Shown: positions 40,538 through 49,830, counted from the first letter of the stretch. The stretch is DNA of 64,000 nucleotides from Actinoplanes sp. L3-i22 (GCF_019704555.1 NZ_AP024745.1:10012001-10076000), one strand, 5' to 3'. The notes: a model not told the origin generated them from the sequence alone. Program-made: numbers and translations.

Positions 40538-41919
40538 TGCGCACCTCGTTCCGGGCCGCCACCGCGGTGGTGGCGGCCCTCGCCGTGCTCGGGCCGGTCG
40601 GCTATTTCTGGTACGACAGCCTGGTCCCGGGCACCTACGACATGGCCGCGATGGGCTATCCCGACAACGGGGGCGGCTCGCCGGTCGAGCACGACCACAC
40701 GGTGGGCATGTCGGTCGCCGACCTGAAGGGGCCGAGCGGGACACCGGACGTGGCGGTGACGCTGACCGCCCGCAAGGACGGCGCCCGCTACACGCTGAAC
40801 GGCGCCACGCCCGGGCCCGAGATCCGCGCCGAGCAGGGACAACTCATCCAGGTGACGCTGGTCAACGAGTCGGTGCCGGACGGCGTGACCCTGCACTGGC
40901 ACGGCGTGGACGTGCCGAACGGGGAGGACGGGGTCGCCGGGATCACGCAGGACGCGGTCCTCCGGGGGCAGAGCTTCGTCTACCGGTTCGTGGCGAAGGA
41001 CGCCGGGACCTACTGGTACCACTCGCACCAGGTCTCCCACGAGCAGGTCAAGAACGGCCTGTTCGGAGCACTGGTGATCACGCCACGCGGGCAGCGGATC
41101 CCGGACCAGGTCGCGCTGGTCCACACCTACGACGGCAAGCGCACGATCAACGGCAAACCGGGGATCGCCGATCTGTCGGCGACGACCCTGCGCGTGATCA
41201 ACACGGACGCCGGGCCGATCCGGATCTGGGTCAGCGGCACCGCCTTCCGGGTCACCGCGATCGACGGTCACGACGTCAACCAGCCGGACCAGGTCACCGA
41301 CCGGGCGGTGCCGGTCACCGCGGGCGGGCGGGTCGACCTGCGGCTGAGCACGCCGGGCCGGGTGGACGTGGGCGGGGGCGCGGCACTCGCGGCCGCCGGC
41401 ACGCAACCGGTCGCGCTGCCACGCGACACGATCGACTTCCTTTCGTACGGGAAATCGGGTCCTCTCGGTTTTGATCCTGGAAAAGCGAACCGCGCGTTCC
41501 GGTACGACATCGGGCGGCGCTTCGGCTTCCTCGACGGCAAGCCCGGCATGTGGTGGACCGTCAACGGTCACCTCTTCCCGGACGTGCCGATGTTCATGGT
41601 GAAGACCGGCGACATCGTCCGGATGACCCTGCACAACGGCAGCGGCGAGGTGCACCCGATGCACCTGCACGGCCATCACGTGGTGGTGCTCAGCCGCAAC
41701 GGCGTGGCCGCGACCGGCAGCCCATGGTGGACCGACTCGCTGGACGTGGGGGACGGCGACAGCTACGAGATCGCGTTCGTCGCCGACAACCCGGGCATCT
41801 GGGCCGACCACTGCCACAACCTGGAGCACGTCCCGGAGGGCCTGGTCGTGCACCTCGCCTACGCCGGCGTCCGCAGCTCCTTCCAGGTCGGCGGCCCGGC
41901 CGGCAACACCCCCGAGTGA
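40537..41919 (+). CDS. Multicopper oxidase
   Basis: A 460-residue extracytoplasmic oxidase anchored by an N-terminal helix (AATAVVAALAVLGPVGYFWY). All copper motifs are visible: HWHG (~119), YHSHQ (~163), HPMHLHGHHVV (~372) and HCHNLEHVPEGLVVHL (~425), giving the T1 and T2/T3 sites. It is a three-domain cupredoxin type and would oxidise Cu(I), phenolics or similar. Part of the coding sequence at 41444-41485 is AT-rich relative to its neighbours and matches the dispersed signature. Confidence 0.95.
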   Translation: MRTSFRAATAVVAALAVLGPVGYFWYDSLVPGTYDMAAMGYPDNGGGSPVEHDHTVGMSVADLKGPSGTPDVAVTLTARKDGARYTLNGATPGPEIRAEQGQLIQVTLVNESVPDGVTLHWHGVDVPNGEDGVAGITQDAVLRGQSFVYRFVAKDAGTYWYHSHQVSHEQVKNGLFGALVITPRGQRIPDQVALVHTYDGKRTINGKPGIADLSATTLRVINTDAGPIRIWVSGTAFRVTAIDGHDVNQPDQVTDRAVPVTAGGRVDLRLSTPGRVDVGGGAALAAAGTQPVALPRDTIDFLSYGKSGPLGFDPGKANRAFRYDIGRRFGFLDGKPGMWWTVNGHLFPDVPMFMVKTGDIVRMTLHNGSGEVHPMHLHGHHVVVLSRNGVAATGSPWWTDSLDVGDGDSYEIAFVADNPGIWADHCHNLEHVPEGLVVHLAYAGVRSSFQVGGPAGNTPE

Positions 41920-41932
41920 CCGGCCGGGCCGG

Positions 41933-43090
41933 TCAGCACTGCCAGGCGGTCGCCCCGGCCACCCGATCGCCGTTCGTCTCGGTGACCACGCCGACCACCA
42001 GGCCGCTGTCGCTGACGGCACTGGCCCGGGCCGCGCGGCCGGCGCCACCGGCGGGCAGTTCGGTGACCCGGCCGTCCCGGATCAGCCGCCCCTCCGAGTC
42101 GATCATCAGACCGGCGGCGTTGACCGCGATGCCGGGATCGCTGTCCGCGGCGAGATCGGCGGCCACCGCCCCGGTCCGCCGGTCCCACAGCACGGTGTCG
42201 CCCGACTCCCAGATCCCGCCGGTGACCCAGTCCCCGCTCACCGCGAGCGCGGACGATTGCTTCCCCTTCGGGGTGCTCAGTCGGTGGCCCTTGCCGGTCC
42301 GGTCCCAGACCCAGGCGCTGTCGACGACCCCGTCGCGGACGATCCCGCCCACCACGCTGCCGTCGTCGGCCAGGTCGTGCCCGCTGGCGCCCTTGGGCAG
42401 CGGCAGTTTCGTCGGCGTGGTCGAGCCGGCCGGCCAGAGGAGCACGATGGTTCCCGCACCGCCGCTGTTGCCGGCCGGCTCCGCGTTGATCAGCACGTCA
42501 CCGGCCTCGTTGATCCTCGGCTCCGGGTACGGATGCCAGTTGCCGGAGGGCATCTTCAGCATGGTGTATCTGCCGCCGGCATACCGGAAGACCCGGTCCT
42601 CGGCGCCGTCGCCGCCGGCCAGGCCGACCACGACGCCGGCCGAGTTCACGTCGGTCAGCTGCACCGACCTGGTCGGCATGGACAGCCGCGCGGCCACCCC
42701 GTCGGTCCACAGCACCGGGTGAAAATCCTGCCCCGCGTCGTCGGTGTGTCCCAGGATGTATCGCCCGGTGGGATCGACCCCGGCGCCGGCGACCCCGGTC
42801 GCCCCGGAGGGCAGCGGCAGCGCGACCACCGTGCAGACCGGCTCGCGGGTGGCGGTCGGGGTGGCCGCGGGCAACGCCGGGCCGGGCGCCGGGCCACCGC
42901 CCAGCACCAGTTTCGGCACCGCGACCAGCGCGCCGACGGCCAGCGCGGTGCCCACCCCGGCCAGCGCGGCGGCGCGGCGCCGGCGCCGGGCACGTCGCCG
43001 GGCCGCCGGCAACGCCCAGTCGATGGTGATCACGCTCGGCGGGGCGCCCAGCCCGGCCAGACGGTCCCGCAGAATCTGTTCCTGGTCCAC
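41933..43090 (-). CDS. Membrane-anchored protein with HAF-like beta-propeller repeats, partner of SigE-type factor
   Basis: A 385-residue protein. The cytoplasmic N-terminus (~25 residues, MDQEQILRDRLAGLGAPPSV) is followed by a basic stretch ARRRARRRRR and one transmembrane helix (LAGVGTALAVGALVAV). The extracytoplasmic part has repeated motifs of the kind ITDVNSAGVVVGLAGGDG, RINEAGDVLINAE, and DLADDGSVVGGIV, resembling HAF repeats or a beta-propeller. It follows a sigma-factor gene with a 4-bp gap. The layout (sigma factor, then single-pass protein with a short cytoplasmic tail) suits an anti-sigma factor or target, but no classic zinc anti-sigma motif is seen. Confidence 0.7.
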   Translation of the reverse strand: MDQEQILRDRLAGLGAPPSVITIDWALPAARRRARRRRRAAALAGVGTALAVGALVAVPKLVLGGGPAPGPALPAATPTATREPVCTVVALPLPSGATGVAGAGVDPTGRYILGHTDDAGQDFHPVLWTDGVAARLSMPTRSVQLTDVNSAGVVVGLAGGDGAEDRVFRYAGGRYTMLKMPSGNWHPYPEPRINEAGDVLINAEPAGNSGGAGTIVLLWPAGSTTPTKLPLPKGASGHDLADDGSVVGGIVRDGVVDSAWVWDRTGKGHRLSTPKGKQSSALAVSGDWVTGGIWESGDTVLWDRRTGAVAADLAADSDPGIAVNAAGLMIDSEGRLIRDGRVTELPAGGAGRAARASAVSDSGLVVGVVTETNGDRVAGATAWQC

Positions 43091-43094
43091 GCCG

Positions 43095-43592
43095 CTACCT
43101 CGTTTCCTGGAAGGTGCCGAGCACAGCGCGTAACGCGGTCAGCCCCCGCGAGCTCTGGCTCTTGACGTTGCCCACCGAACAGCCGAGCGCCTCGGCGGTC
43201 GCCTCGATCGAGAGGTCGCTGAAGAAGCGCAGCACCAGCACCGCACGCTGTCCTTTCGGCAGCGCGCGCAGGGCGGCCATCAGCTCGTCGCGCTCCTCGA
43301 CGTCGTTCCCGGCCGGCGCGGCCCGCTCCGGCAGGTGGCCGCCGAGCAGCACCCGCGCCCACCGGCGGCGACGTTCGTCGAGGTATCGCCGGACCAGGAT
43401 GCGGTGCACGAAGCCGTCCAGGTTGTCGGCCCGGACGGCCCGTTTCCAGTTGAGGTAGAGCGACGTCACCGTCGCCTGGACGATGTCGTCCGCCTGGTGC
43501 GGATCCGCACACAACAGGTAAGCCGCCCGATGCAGCCGGGACAACCGCCCGGCCACATAGGCGACGTACTCCTGTTCGAGATCAGAACGCAT
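43095..43592 (-). CDS. SigE-family RNA polymerase sigma factor
   Basis: A 165-residue sigma-70 ECF-type factor. Region 2 has HRAAYLLCADPHQADDIVQA and WKRAVRADNLDGFVHRILVR; region 4 has LPKGQRAVLVLRFFSDLSIE and LGCSVGNVKSQSSRGLTALR. The pattern fits the actinobacterial SigE family (formerly SACE-type). It is co-transcribed with the downstream membrane protein and likely responds to an envelope signal. The 67-bp gap to the AAA gene at 43660 is too small for much else. Confidence 0.93.
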   Translation of the reverse strand: MRSDLEQEYVAYVAGRLSRLHRAAYLLCADPHQADDIVQATVTSLYLNWKRAVRADNLDGFVHRILVRRYLDERRRRWARVLLGGHLPERAAPAGNDVEERDELMAALRALPKGQRAVLVLRFFSDLSIEATAEALGCSVGNVKSQSSRGLTALRAVLGTFQETR

Positions 43593-43659
43593 CCGGCTCC
43601 CCTGTCAGTGGCTCGTCACCCTTTCTGTCGTGGGTGGACGCGCCGGGGGTTGCACGGTT

Positions 43660-44808
43660 CTACAGATACATTCCGGTCGACGGGAGCTGGCGGGGGACGG
43701 TGACCGGGTGGGCGCCGGTCTTCAGGGCGTAGAGCTCGGCCAGCGTCGCCCCGTCCGGGCCGATCCCGGTCGACGTGCCCATCCAGGCGACCGCCTCCTG
43801 GTACGGCAACCGGCCCACCTCGATGCTGGCCAGGCAGCGCCCGGGCCGGACCACGGCCGGGTGCAGCGAGGACAGGTCCTCGTTGGTGGTGATCGCGATC
43901 AGCGCGTTGCGGCCCTGCCCGAGCAGCCCGTCGGTCAGGTTGAGCAGCCGGGACAGCGACTGGCCGGCGCTGGCCTTGGCGTCCCCGCTGATCAGCTCGT
44001 CGCAGTCCTCCAGCATCAGCAGCCGCCACTTCGGCTCGTCCTCGTCGCCGCTGCCCAGGGCCACGCTCATCAGGTAGGCGGGGTCGCCGAACAGCCGTTC
44101 CGGGTCGAGCACGCAGTCCACCTGGCACCAGGTGCGCCACTGCTGGGCGAGGGCCCGCAGCGCGGTGGTCTTGCCGGTGCCCGGCTCGCCGTGCAGCAGC
44201 AGGAGGCGGCCGGTGACGCCGTCGGCGTCGATCGCCATCAGCTTCTCGAGGGTGTCGCCGACCGGGCCGGCGTAGTTCCGCTTGATCGTCTCCCACGGCG
44301 CGGCGCCGATCTCCCGCTGGGTGCGGCGCGGGCCGTGCGGCCCGTAGTGCCAGAAGCCGACCGGCACGCTGTCGTCGGCCGGGGCCGGCTCCTCCACCGC
44401 GCCGGCGGTCACCGTGGACAGGATCGTCTCGGCCAGCTCGCCGGTGACCGCGGTCACCGTGACCCGGGCCCGCCGGCTCTGCTTCCAGCGCATCACGTGC
44501 AGGGTCCAGCCGTCGCCGACGCTGAGCCGGCCGTGGCCGTCGTCCTCCACCGCGTCCCGCACCACGCGGGCGTCGGGCAGGGTGAGCGGGGCGTCGGCGC
44601 GCAGGTTCTCCAGCCAGGTGGTGCGGCCGAACGGCTCACGCCCGGTGACGAACGGGTCGAGCGCGATCAGATCGACCAGGTCCACCAGCCGGTCGCCGTC
44701 GTCGATGGAGCCGGACATCGGCATGGACGCAGGAGCATTCGCCGGGGTGCGGGCGGCCGGGACGGCCGACCCGTTGGCTCGGTCGAGGGGCTGGTGGGGG
44801 GTCCGCAT
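43660..44808 (-). CDS. AAA ATPase with DUF5925 domain
   Basis: A 382-residue protein from the ATG at 44808 (MRTPHQPLDRANGSAVPAAR). Residues ~30-165 resemble DUF5925 (WLENLRADAPLTLPDARVVR, GWTLHVMRWKQSRRARVTVT). The AAA domain has Walker A LLLLHGEPGTGKTTALRALA, Walker B LLMLEDCDELISGDAKASAG with Glu-Asp for the usual Asp-Asp/Glu, sensor 1 ALIAITTNEDLSSLHPAVVR and GRCLASIEVGRL. It may act as a remodelling ATPase. The target is unknown and no partner gene is adjacent. Confidence 0.85.
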   Translation of the reverse strand: MRTPHQPLDRANGSAVPAARTPANAPASMPMSGSIDDGDRLVDLVDLIALDPFVTGREPFGRTTWLENLRADAPLTLPDARVVRDAVEDDGHGRLSVGDGWTLHVMRWKQSRRARVTVTAVTGELAETILSTVTAGAVEEPAPADDSVPVGFWHYGPHGPRRTQREIGAAPWETIKRNYAGPVGDTLEKLMAIDADGVTGRLLLLHGEPGTGKTTALRALAQQWRTWCQVDCVLDPERLFGDPAYLMSVALGSGDEDEPKWRLLMLEDCDELISGDAKASAGQSLSRLLNLTDGLLGQGRNALIAITTNEDLSSLHPAVVRPGRCLASIEVGRLPYQEAVAWMGTSTGIGPDGATLAELYALKTGAHPVTVPRQLPSTGMYL

Positions 44809-44940
44809 AACCCCATGATCGCGGCCGATTGGCCTGGTGGCATCCCCTTTTTCCGCGCCATCCGCGCCCGGCGGGTGGGTTGCGTCCCCGGTCCGGACCG
44901 GTTCGGTCCGGGGTCCGGGCCGGCGGTCCGCGTCGCGGCC

Positions 44941-44964
44941 GCCGATTTTTCGTGCGTACGGCGT
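44941..44964 (+). repeat. Weak copy of the dispersed signature at the Ddn-like gene end
   Basis: GCCGATTTTTCGTGCGTACG with GCGTC after it. It abuts the stop of the minus-strand gene at 44967, as in islands A and D, but is not followed by tandem repeats. The rest of the 44809-44966 interval is GC-rich with no gene I recognise. Confidence 0.35.
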
Positions 44965-44966
44965 CG

Positions 44967-45401
44967 TCAGCGCCGGGTCAGCAGGAAGACCGGAATCAGT
45001 CGTTCGGTCTTCGTCTGGTAGACCGCGTAGTTCGGGAACGCCTCGACCGCCCTCGCCCACCAGACCTCCCGCTCGGCGCCGGAGAGCTCCCGGGCCGTGT
45101 AGTCGTGCCGCTCCGCGCGGTCCTGCAACTCGACGTGCGGGTCCTTGCGCAGGTTGTGGACCCACACCGGGTTCCTCGGGGCACCGCCGAGGGAGCCGAC
45201 CGCGAGGTATTCACCCTCGTGCTCGACCCGCATCAGCGGGGTCTTCCGCAACTTTCCGCTCCGCGCGCCGACGGAGGTCACCAGGACGATCGGGAGCCCC
45301 TGGATGTCGTTGCTCTCGGCGCCGTCGCTCGCGTCGTACTTCTCCGCCTGCTCTCGCGCCCAGGCGGACGTGCTGGGTTCGTATTCACCGGTCAGCGGCA
45401 T
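44967..45401 (-). CDS. Ddn-family F420(deazaflavin)-dependent nitroreductase-like protein
   Basis: A 144-residue protein from the ATG at 45401 ([20 protein letters not shown]). The split beta-barrel fold has [20 protein letters not shown], then [32 protein letters not shown] and [20 protein letters not shown], typical of the Ddn family using F420. These enzymes reduce nitroimidazoles, quinones or other substrates. It is divergent from the subtilase gene, with 118 bp between them. Confidence 0.92.
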   Translation of the reverse strand: MPLTGEYEPSTSAWAREQAEKYDASDGAESNDIQGLPIVLVTSVGARSGKLRKTPLMRVEHEGEYLAVGSLGGAPRNPVWVHNLRKDPHVELQDRAERHDYTARELSGAEREVWWARAVEAFPNYAVYQTKTERLIPVFLLTRR

Positions 45402-45519
45402 ACGCCCGAGTCTACGGCGGATCAACGACACCTCAACCGCACCCCGCGGCCGACCTGTTCGCACTCCATCGGACGGACCGTTCCTGGTGACGGCCGAGAC
45501 GACACGGAAGTGGGACCGG

Positions 45520-47403
45520 ATGAGGGTGACTCTGCGGGGTAGGGCGTTCGCGGCGGCGCTGACCGCGGCGGCGATCGCCGGGCTGGGCGCGCTGGTGCTC
45601 CCGCACGGGTCGACCGGTCTGGAGCCGGTCTCCTACGCACTGGCCGCGACCCCGGCGCCGGCCGCCACATCAACGACAAAGAACATCAAAACCGCTTCGC
45701 TGACGTACGCCGTGGCCCGCGCCACCCTCGCCGCCGACCCCGCGGAGATCCTGCCGGCCGAGGTCACCGCCGCCCGGCCGGCCCGGGTCGTCGGCACCGC
45801 CCTGGACGCCGGCGGCCGCCCGGTGATCACCGTGCGTGAGGCGCGCGACCGGGCGACCGCGACCCGGCTGGTCCGGCAGGCGCAGCGGGCCGCGAACGCG
45901 CTCGGCGTCGAGGTGGACGGCGTCGTCCGGGCGCTGGACGCGCCGACCGGCACCGACACCTACCGCGCCCGGCAGTGGGACCTCACCACGATGAACGTGC
46001 CCGCGGCGTGGCAGACGTCCACCGGCGCCGGGGTGACCGTCGCGGTGATCGACACCGGGGTGGACGCGAGCCACCCGGACCTGGCCGGGCAGGTGCTCAG
46101 CGGGTTCGACGCGATCACCGACACGGCCGGCGGCGGCACCGACCCGAACGGGCACGGCACCCACGTGGCCGGCACCGTCGCCGCGCTGACCGGCAACGGG
46201 ATCGGCATCGCGGCGATCGCCCCGGACGTCAAGATCCTGCCGATCCGGGCGCTCGGCAAGGACGGCAGCGGCAACATGTCGGACACCGCCCAGGGCATCG
46301 TCTGGGCCGCCGACCACGGCGCCGACGTGATCAACATGTCGCTCGGCAGCTCCGGGCAGTCCAGCGCGGTGACCAGCGCGATCACGTACGCCCGGGGTAA
46401 GGGTGTGGTGGTCGTCGCCGCGGCCGGGAACGAGCGGGCCGGCGGCAGCCCGGTCAGCTACCCGGGCGCCGACCCGGGGGTGATCGCGGTGGCGGCGACC
46501 GACTCCGGGGACGCCGTGGCGTCGTACTCGAACGCCGGCACCTACGTCGACGTGGCCGCGCCCGGCAGCGGCATCCTCAGCACCTATCCGACCGCGCTCG
46601 CGGCCAGCGGCTACGCCACCATGAACGGCACCTCGATGGCCTCGCCGCACGTGGCGGCGGCCGCGGCGCTGCTGCTCGGCGCGCGGCCGGACCTGACGCC
46701 GGACCAGGTGGAGTCGGCGCTGGAGACCTCCGCGGTCGACCTGGGCACAGCAGGAAAGGACAACGACTACGGGTACGGCCGGATCGACGCGACCGCGGCC
46801 CTCGCCACGATCGCCGGCACCCCGTCGGCCACCCCGACCCCGACCCCGACGCCGACGCCCAGCGCCACCACCCCGGTGGTCGCCAAGATCGCCATCACGT
46901 CCAGCGTGACCAGCCGTTCCGTCACCTACGGCACCAGGACCAGCACCGTCTTCACGGTCACCGCGGGCGGCAAGCCGTGGATCGCCCAGCCGGTCTCGAT
47001 CTGTGTCTCGGTGGCCGGCGGCAGTTGGTCGTGCACCTCGGCGAAGACCGGCTCGACCGGCACCTACACGTACACGCGGGCCGCGACCGCGTCGTTCCGC
47101 GCCCGTCTGACCGTCGCGGCGAGCGCGACCAATTCGGCGGCGACGGTGCTCACGACGTACACAGTCAAGCCTGTCGTGGTTGTCAAAAGTGCGAAGAAGC
47201 GCCTCACCGTGCGGGTGACCGGTGTCGCCGGTCAGAAGCTGACCGTTCAGCGCTATGTGAACCGGCGCTGGAGCGCGGTGAAGACCTATCCCGCCACCAG
47301 CAGCCGCACGATCACCGGCCTGGTCAGCGGCGGCAGCTACCGGGTGGTGCTGGAATCGACCGCGAAGGTGCTCGGCGTCACCAGCAAGACCGTGAAAGCC
47401 TGA
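45520..47403 (+). CDS. Secreted subtilisin-like serine protease, paralogue of the 23.7 kb one
   Basis: A 627-residue exported protease from the ATG at 45520 ([20 protein letters not shown]). Propeptide to ~residue 150; catalytic Asp in [14 protein letters not shown], His in [13 protein letters not shown], Asn in [12 protein letters not shown] and Ser in [15 protein letters not shown] Thr-Pro linker ([11 protein letters not shown]) and an Ig-like domain ([20 protein letters not shown]) end in VTSKTVKA. It shares the order signal peptide, propeptide, S8, Thr-Pro linker and Ig-like domain with the gene at 23733-25655. Its start is confirmed by the signal peptide, as the longer frame is not coding. 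Confidence 0.95.
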   Translation: MRVTLRGRAFAAALTAAAIAGLGALVLPHGSTGLEPVSYALAATPAPAATSTTKNIKTASLTYAVARATLAADPAEILPAEVTAARPARVVGTALDAGGRPVITVREARDRATATRLVRQAQRAANALGVEVDGVVRALDAPTGTDTYRARQWDLTTMNVPAAWQTSTGAGVTVAVIDTGVDASHPDLAGQVLSGFDAITDTAGGGTDPNGHGTHVAGTVAALTGNGIGIAAIAPDVKILPIRALGKDGSGNMSDTAQGIVWAADHGADVINMSLGSSGQSSAVTSAITYARGKGVVVVAAAGNERAGGSPVSYPGADPGVIAVAATDSGDAVASYSNAGTYVDVAAPGSGILSTYPTALAASGYATMNGTSMASPHVAAAAALLLGARPDLTPDQVESALETSAVDLGTAGKDNDYGYGRIDATAALATIAGTPSATPTPTPTPTPSATTPVVAKIAITSSVTSRSVTYGTRTSTVFTVTAGGKPWIAQPVSICVSVAGGSWSCTSAKTGSTGTYTYTRAATASFRARLTVAASATNSAATVLTTYTVKPVVVVKSAKKRLTVRVTGVAGQKLTVQRYVNRRWSAVKTYPATSSRTITGLVSGGSYRVVLESTAKVLGVTSKTVKA

Positions 47404-47429
47404 CCGGAGATGCGGTTTACTCATAGCCC

Positions 47430-48029
47430 ATGGGCATCATTTCCCGGGGCTTCGGCGGGCGGCGGCGTGACTCCGCGCCGAATCTGCCGCCCGGCCAGTA
47501 TCTGACACATGACTTCCCGGTGCTCTCCGCCGGTCCGACGCCGCGCATCCCGCTGGACCGGTGGAGCTTCACCATCAGCACCGAGGTGGGCCAGAAGCAC
47601 ACGTGGAACTGGGCGGAGTTCACCGCCCTGCCGTCCGAGGAGTTCACCAAGGACATCCACTGCGTCACCAAGTGGTCCAAGCTCGGCACCACGTGGAAGG
47701 GCGTCTCGCTGGACACGCTCTTCGAGGACGTGGAGACCGCGGCGGACTACGTGATGGCGCACAGCAAGGGCGGCTACACGACGAACATCCCGCTCGAGGA
47801 CCTGCTGGACGGCAAGGCCTGGATCGCGTACGAGTTCGACGGCGAGCCCCTCGACCCGGAGCACGGCGGCCCGGCCCGCCTGCTGATCCCGCATCTGTAC
47901 TTCTGGAAGTCGGCCAAGTGGGTCAACGGCCTGGAGATGATGCACGAGGACGAGCCCGGCTTCTGGGAAGCGGCCGGCTACCACATGTACGGAGACCCGT
48001 GGTCCGAACAGCGCTACCAGGGCGACTGA
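47430..48029 (+). CDS. YedY/SorT-like molybdopterin oxidoreductase, Mo-domain only
   Basis: A 199-residue protein of the sulfite oxidase family. The single Cys that ligates molybdenum is in DIHCVTKWSKLGTTWKGVSL. The family motifs YTTNIPLEDLLDGKAWIAYE and GGPARLLIPHLYFWKSAKWV are present. It is short compared with full sulfite oxidases (no dimerisation or haem domain). It has no Tat signal, so it is probably cytosolic. The next gene encodes a ferredoxin reductase-like flavoprotein overlapping it by 31 bp, most likely its electron partner. Confidence 0.93.
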   Translation: MGIISRGFGGRRRDSAPNLPPGQYLTHDFPVLSAGPTPRIPLDRWSFTISTEVGQKHTWNWAEFTALPSEEFTKDIHCVTKWSKLGTTWKGVSLDTLFEDVETAADYVMAHSKGGYTTNIPLEDLLDGKAWIAYEFDGEPLDPEHGGPARLLIPHLYFWKSAKWVNGLEMMHEDEPGFWEAAGYHMYGDPWSEQRYQGD

Positions 48030-48733
48030 CCTGGCAGGCCGCGACGGTCACCGCGGTTCGCGCGGAGACCCCGTCGGCCCGCACGCTCGTCCTGGACATT
48101 CCGGACTGGCCCGGCCACCTGCCCGGCCAGCACCTCGACCTGCGCCTGACCGCGGAGGACGGCTACTCCGCGCAGCGCAGCTACTCGATCGCGTCCGACT
48201 GGCCCGGGTCCGGCCCGGTCGAGATCACCGTGCAGCGGCTGGCGGACGGCGAGGTCTCGTCGTACCTGACCGACGTCGTCCAGGTCGGTGACCGGATCGA
48301 GCTGCGCGGCCCGATCGGCGGCTGGTTCGTCTGGCGCTCGGCCCAGCCGGCCCCGGTCCTGCTGGTCGCCGGCGGCTCCGGCGTGGTCCCGCTGATGTCG
48401 ATGATCCGCGACCGGGGGCGGGTCCGCGGCCGTCAGCCGTTCCGCCTGATCTACTCGGTCCGCACGCCGGAGGACGCGTGCTACGCCGACGAGCTGAAAC
48501 GCCGCGTCCGGGACGACCCGGGGCTGGACGTCCACTTCGTCCACACCCGCAAGGGGCCCGATCCGAAGCGGATCGACGTGGCGACGGTCAACACGTACGG
48601 CTGGCCGCCGGACTTCGCGCCGGACGTCTTCGTCTGCGGCCCCACCGGCTTCGTCGAGACGGTCGCGGACATCCTGGTCGCCCTCGGCCACGACCCGAAG
48701 AAGATCCGCACCGAGCGTTTCGGCGGTAAATGA
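47999..48733 (+). CDS. FAD/NAD ferredoxin reductase-like protein
   Basis: A 244-residue reductase. The FAD-binding motif is RSYSIASDWPG, the NAD-binding motif is PVLLVAGGSGVVPLMSMI and the C-terminal motif is VFVCGPTGFVETVADILVAL. There is no 2Fe-2S domain, so it needs a partner to pass electrons. The start is uncertain: GTG at 47999 gives a 31-bp overlap with the Mo-protein gene, and a CTG at 48026 would start at LTWQAATV, nearer the conserved core. Confidence 0.9.
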   Translation: MVRTALPGRLTWQAATVTAVRAETPSARTLVLDIPDWPGHLPGQHLDLRLTAEDGYSAQRSYSIASDWPGSGPVEITVQRLADGEVSSYLTDVVQVGDRIELRGPIGGWFVWRSAQPAPVLLVAGGSGVVPLMSMIRDRGRVRGRQPFRLIYSVRTPEDACYADELKRRVRDDPGLDVHFVHTRKGPDPKRIDVATVNTYGWPPDFAPDVFVCGPTGFVETVADILVALGHDPKKIRTERFGGK

Positions 48734-48984
48734 TGGAGCTCGACGGCAACGCGCTCGCCGGCGACCTGGCCGAGGTCTTCACGGTCGAGATGACCTCGGC
48801 CCGCTTCACCTGTGCCGGCTGCCGGCACGCGGACGAGGTCGCCACCCTGCGCGTCTACACCCCGGTGCCGGGCGCGGTCGCCCGCTGCCCGAACTGCGGC
48901 GACGTCGTGCTGACCCTGGTCCGCACGCCGACCCGGGTCCTCCTCACGCTCACCGGGACGGCCCGGCTGGACTTTCCCGTCTAG
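48730..48984 (+). CDS. DUF6510 family small protein with zinc-ribbon-like Cys pairs
   Basis: An 84-residue protein with CAGC (residues ~29-32) and CPNC (~53-56) forming a CxxC...CxxC zinc ribbon. It starts ATGATG overlapping the reductase stop. This family regularly follows the Mo-protein/reductase pair in Actinobacteria as I remember it, so it is likely part of the same cassette. Confidence 0.8.
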   Translation: MMELDGNALAGDLAEVFTVEMTSARFTCAGCRHADEVATLRVYTPVPGAVARCPNCGDVVLTLVRTPTRVLLTLTGTARLDFPV

Positions 48985-48994
48985 GCTCCGGGGT

Positions 48995-49450
48995 GTGTCG
49001 AGCGTCCTGATCGCCGCCACCGTCCTCACCGGCCTGGCCGCCGGCGTCTTCGCGCTGTACTCCCACACGGTCATGCCGGGCCTGGCGAAGGTCGACGACC
49101 GCACGTTCGTCGCGGCCTTCCAGGCCACCGATCGCGCGATCGTCAATCCGTGGTTCATGACCACGTTCTTCGGCGCGCTGCTGCTCATCGGGGCGGCCGG
49201 CATCGTGGCGCCGACCGTGCCGGTCTGGGTCGCCTTCGCGCTCTACCTGGCTGTCGTCGCCGTCACGGTCGCGGTGCACCTGCCGCTGAACGACGCGCTC
49301 AAGGCCGCCGGCGATCCCGCGGGCATCGACGTCGCCGCGGCTCGGGCCGCGTTCCGGGAGCCACGCTGGCGGCGCTGGAACCACTTCCGCACGGCCGCTT
49401 CGCTCATCGCATTCGTTCTGCTCACGGTCGATTTAACAACAAAAACCTAA
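48995..49450 (+). CDS. DUF1772 (anthrone oxygenase-like) membrane protein
   Basis: A 151-residue protein with four transmembrane helices (VLIAATVLTGLAAGVFALYS, TFFGALLLIGAAGIVAPTV, FALYLAVVAVTVAVHLPLN, TAASLIAFVLLTVDL). The motifs HTVMPGLAKVDDRTFVAAFQ and HLPLNDALKAAG and the C-terminal EPRWRRWNHFRT match DUF1772. The GTG at 48995 is the start. Its stop lies inside the dispersed signature (49441-49490). Confidence 0.88.
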   Translation: MSSVLIAATVLTGLAAGVFALYSHTVMPGLAKVDDRTFVAAFQATDRAIVNPWFMTTFFGALLLIGAAGIVAPTVPVWVAFALYLAVVAVTVAVHLPLNDALKAAGDPAGIDVAAARAAFREPRWRRWNHFRTAASLIAFVLLTVDLTTKT

Positions 49451-49480
49451 TTTCGCCCGTACGGCGGTGAGCCGCCCGCC

Positions 49481-49576
49481 CCCACTCACCGCCCGCCCCA
49501 CTCGCCGCCCACCCCACTCGCCGCCCGACCCACTCGCCGCCCGACCCACTCGCCGCCCGACCCACTCGCCGCCGGC
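49481..49576. repeat. 16-bp tandem repeat, six units
   Basis: The unit CCCACTCGCCGCCCGA recurs at 49481, 49497, 49513, 49529, 49545 and 49561 with an exact 16-bp period and few substitutions. Confidence 0.92.
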
Positions 49577-49697
49577 CCCTTCGCCGCCCGGCGAGCGAGC
49601 TCAATGCGCGTTCCGCCCGAGCGGCCCAGCCTCCGCCCCGGCCGAGCGAGCGACGCGACGCAGTCCCGGCCCCAGGCCCAGCCGCGCCCCACGGCCT

Positions 49698-49752
49698 CGG
49701 CTGGTGCTGAGGGTTGCCTCGCGGTCCGTGAGACAACCCTGAGCACCAGCCG
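49698..49752. repeat. 19-bp-arm inverted repeat (GGCTGGTG...CACCAGCC)
   Basis: CGGCTGGTGCTGAGGGTTG at 49698-49716 pairs with CAACCCTGAGCACCAGCCG at 49734-49752, one mismatch, 17-base loop. A closely similar hairpin occurs at 61759-61821 in island D. Confidence 0.85.
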
Positions 49753-49830
49753 ACAAGCCCGAGCCGCGCCACGGGCCGGGCCCACAGCGCGCATCGCGCT
49801 CGCGCCCCGGCCGGCAGCGCGCGGCGCCGG

